From assembly GCF_004328705.1 (NCBI RefSeq), contig NZ_CP035319.1, positions 744,001-808,000 of the forward strand: a stretch of DNA of 64,000 bases, given 5' to 3'. A program made the translations under genes and the position numbers. How positions within the stretch are numbered: position 1 is the first letter of the stretch; every line of letters begins with the position of its first letter. This DNA comes from Rhodococcus sp. ABRD24 (GTDB lineage: Bacteria; Actinomycetota; Actinomycetes; Mycobacteriales; Mycobacteriaceae). Shown piece after piece: positions 62,761-64,000 of the stretch. The notes beneath the pieces were generated by a model, which was given only the letters and a program-made list of their open reading frames with translations, was not told where the DNA came from and ran no database searches.

Positions 62761-64000
62761 TGCAAGGCCTCCGAGATCGGCCCGAGTGCCAGGGCCGGGA
62801 AGAAGGTGAGGGCTGCGACCAGCACGATGGTGCCGGTGAGCAGGCCCACGAACATGGGACCGGTCGAGGGCAGCGTGCCCGCACCGGCGGGCGTCTTACG
62901 CTGCGCCGACAACGATCCGGCAAGCGCGAGCACGAACACGATCGGCAGGAAACGCCCGAGCAGCATGCACACGCCGAGCGACGATTGGAACCAGTCGCTG
63001 GTGACGGTGAGGCCACCGAAGGCACTGCCGTTGTTGTTCGACGCCGAGGTGAACGCGTACAGCACCTCGGTAAAGCCGTGGATCGATCCGGGGGTACCGG
63101 GATCGCCACTGTTGCCGAGGTATCCACCGGTCGACGAGAGAATCACCGTGATGCCGGTGCCGATCAGCACCAGCGACGGCATCACGAGCACGGACAGCGC
63201 TGCCAGCGTGATTTCCCGGCGACCGAGCTTCTTGCCCAGGTATTCCGGGGTGCGGCCGACGAGCAGGCCGCCGACGAACACCGCGATCAGCGCGAGCACG
63301 AGGATGCCGTACAAGCCGGTTCCGACGCCGCCGGGCGCGATCTCGCCGAGGAGCATGTTCAGCAGAACAGTGCCACCGCCGAGCGGCGACATGCTGTCAT
63401 GCGCGGAGTTCACCGCACCGGTACTGGTTCCGGTGGTCGTCACTGCGAACAGCGCCGAGCCCGGGATCCCGAAGCGAACTTCCTTGCCCTCCATCATCGA
63501 ACCGGCTGCGGTCGCGGCGACGCCGCGCGCCCCGGACTCGGCCGCCAGCGTCACGGCGAGCAGGCCGAAGTACAGCGTCGACATGACTGCCAGCAACGTC
63601 AGGCCCTGCCGGCGATCGCCGACCATGGTGCCGAAGGTACGGGTCAGAGAGACCGGGATGAGCAGGATCGCGAGGATCTCGACGATGTTGGTGATCGGGG
63701 TGGGGTTCTCGAACGGGTGCGCCGAGTTGGCGGCGAGAATGCCACCGCCGTTGGTGCCCAGCTCCTTGATCGCTTCCTGGGATGCGACCGGCGCGAGCGC
63801 ATTGGTGACGCTGTTTCCGTCGAGCCCGGTCGATGCGAATCCGGTCTGGAAGGACTGGATCGTGCCCTGGCTCAGCAGGATCAGCGCAATCACGAACGCG
63901 AAAGGCAGCAGGATCCGCAGCGAGCCACGAGTGAGGTCCACCCAGAAGTTGCCGATCTCACCGCCACGCGAAACACGGACGAAGCCGCGGATCAGAGCGG
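62757..64000 (-). CDS. kdpA: K+-transporting ATPase subunit KdpA, N-terminus outside window
   Basis: 414 codons of the C-terminal part; the N-terminal part (about 140 of some 555 residues) is beyond the right edge. The reading frame is open to base 64000. Selectivity-filter-like loops are seen: [55 protein letters not shown] (quoted in parts). It forms the K+ channel-like subunit of the superfamily of K+ transporters. First visible gene of the kdpABCDE operon, with any kdpF outside the window. Confidence 0.95.
   Translation of the reverse strand, partial: ALIRGFVRVSRGGEIGNFWVDLTRGSLRILLPFAFVIALILLSQGTIQSFQTGFASTGLDGNSVTNALAPVASQEAIKELGTNGGGILAANSAHPFENPTPITNIVEILAILLIPVSLTRTFGTMVGDRRQGLTLLAVMSTLYFGLLAVTLAAESGARGVAATAAGSMMEGKEVRFGIPGSALFAVTTTGTSTGAVNSAHDSMSPLGGGTVLLNMLLGEIAPGGVGTGLYGILVLALIAVFVGGLLVGRTPEYLGKKLGRREITLAALSVLVMPSLVLIGTGITVILSSTGGYLGNSGDPGTPGSIHGFTEVLYAFTSASNNNGSAFGGLTVTSDWFQSSLGVCMLLGRFLPIVFVLALAGSLSAQRKTPAGAGTLPSTGPMFVGLLTGTIVLVAALTFFPALALGPISEALQ

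Overview
The window is a 64 kb chromosomal piece of a high-GC mycolic-acid actinobacterium (order Mycobacteriales), most likely a Rhodococcus or a close relative. The reasons are a single-chain type I fatty acid synthase of about 3,110 residues followed by acpS, a FadA5-type steroid thiolase behind a KstR-like operator, an LdtB-type L,D-transpeptidase, GTP-dependent PEP carboxykinase, a GlnR-type nitrogen operator, many GTG starts and many leaderless starts. The genus is an inference; the order is well supported.

Layout. 1-5.4 kb: the 3' part of gdhA with a strong hairpin, an epoxide-hydrolase-like enzyme, a TetR gene divergent from a double-hotdog thioesterase across a small palindrome, an MFS (UMF1/Atg22-like) transporter and a DUF5313-like membrane protein. 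5.4-10.7 kb: a SulP anion permease, GTP-PEP carboxykinase, a degenerate malic-enzyme-like protein and an ArsR regulator; sulP and arsR share the same operator-like palindrome, which suggests a small regulon. 10.9-18.2 kb: FadA5-like thiolase, a VOC-TPR protein, a PadR regulator, FadH-type 2,4-dienoyl-CoA reductase, an SDR and a diaminopimelate-decarboxylase-family enzyme with a structured leader. 18.4-37 kb: a block with the gene order of the M. tuberculosis Rv2510c-fas (Rv2524c) region: HerA-like ATPase, orn, tRNA-His, ldtB, two tRNA-Lys, a DUF3618 protein, bcp, M20 peptidase, acpS and fas. Additions within it are a 44-residue helical peptide gene, a TetR gene and an MFS remnant.

37.2-42.1 kb: tRNA-Leu followed by a two-gene restriction-modification system whose architecture and sizes match Eco57I (separate adenine methylase plus fused nuclease-methylase). 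It lies at a synteny breakpoint. 42.1-56.5 kb: a block matching M. tuberculosis Rv2915c-Rv2923c: amidohydrolase, ffh, glnD, glnB, amtB, ftsY, smc, acyP and an OsmC-like protein. An exported phosphodiester glycosidase is inserted between amtB and ftsY, and a four-box GlnR operator lies ahead of amtB. 56.6-64 kb: the kdp high-affinity K+ uptake operon (kdpA partial, B, C, D, E), in which kdpD carries an in-frame 24-bp tandem repeat.

Functionally the window combines lipid synthesis (fas/acpS), lipid and sterol breakdown (thiolase, FadH), the PEP/oxaloacetate node (PEPCK and malic-enzyme-like), nitrogen sensing (gdhA, amtB-glnB-glnD), the two SRP GTPases (ffh, ftsY), chromosome organisation (smc), potassium homeostasis (kdp) and DNA-level defence (the RM system). 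The least explained items are the 44-residue peptide, the ArsR/SulP/PEPCK regulon, the repeat-rich fas upstream region and the kdpD minisatellite.
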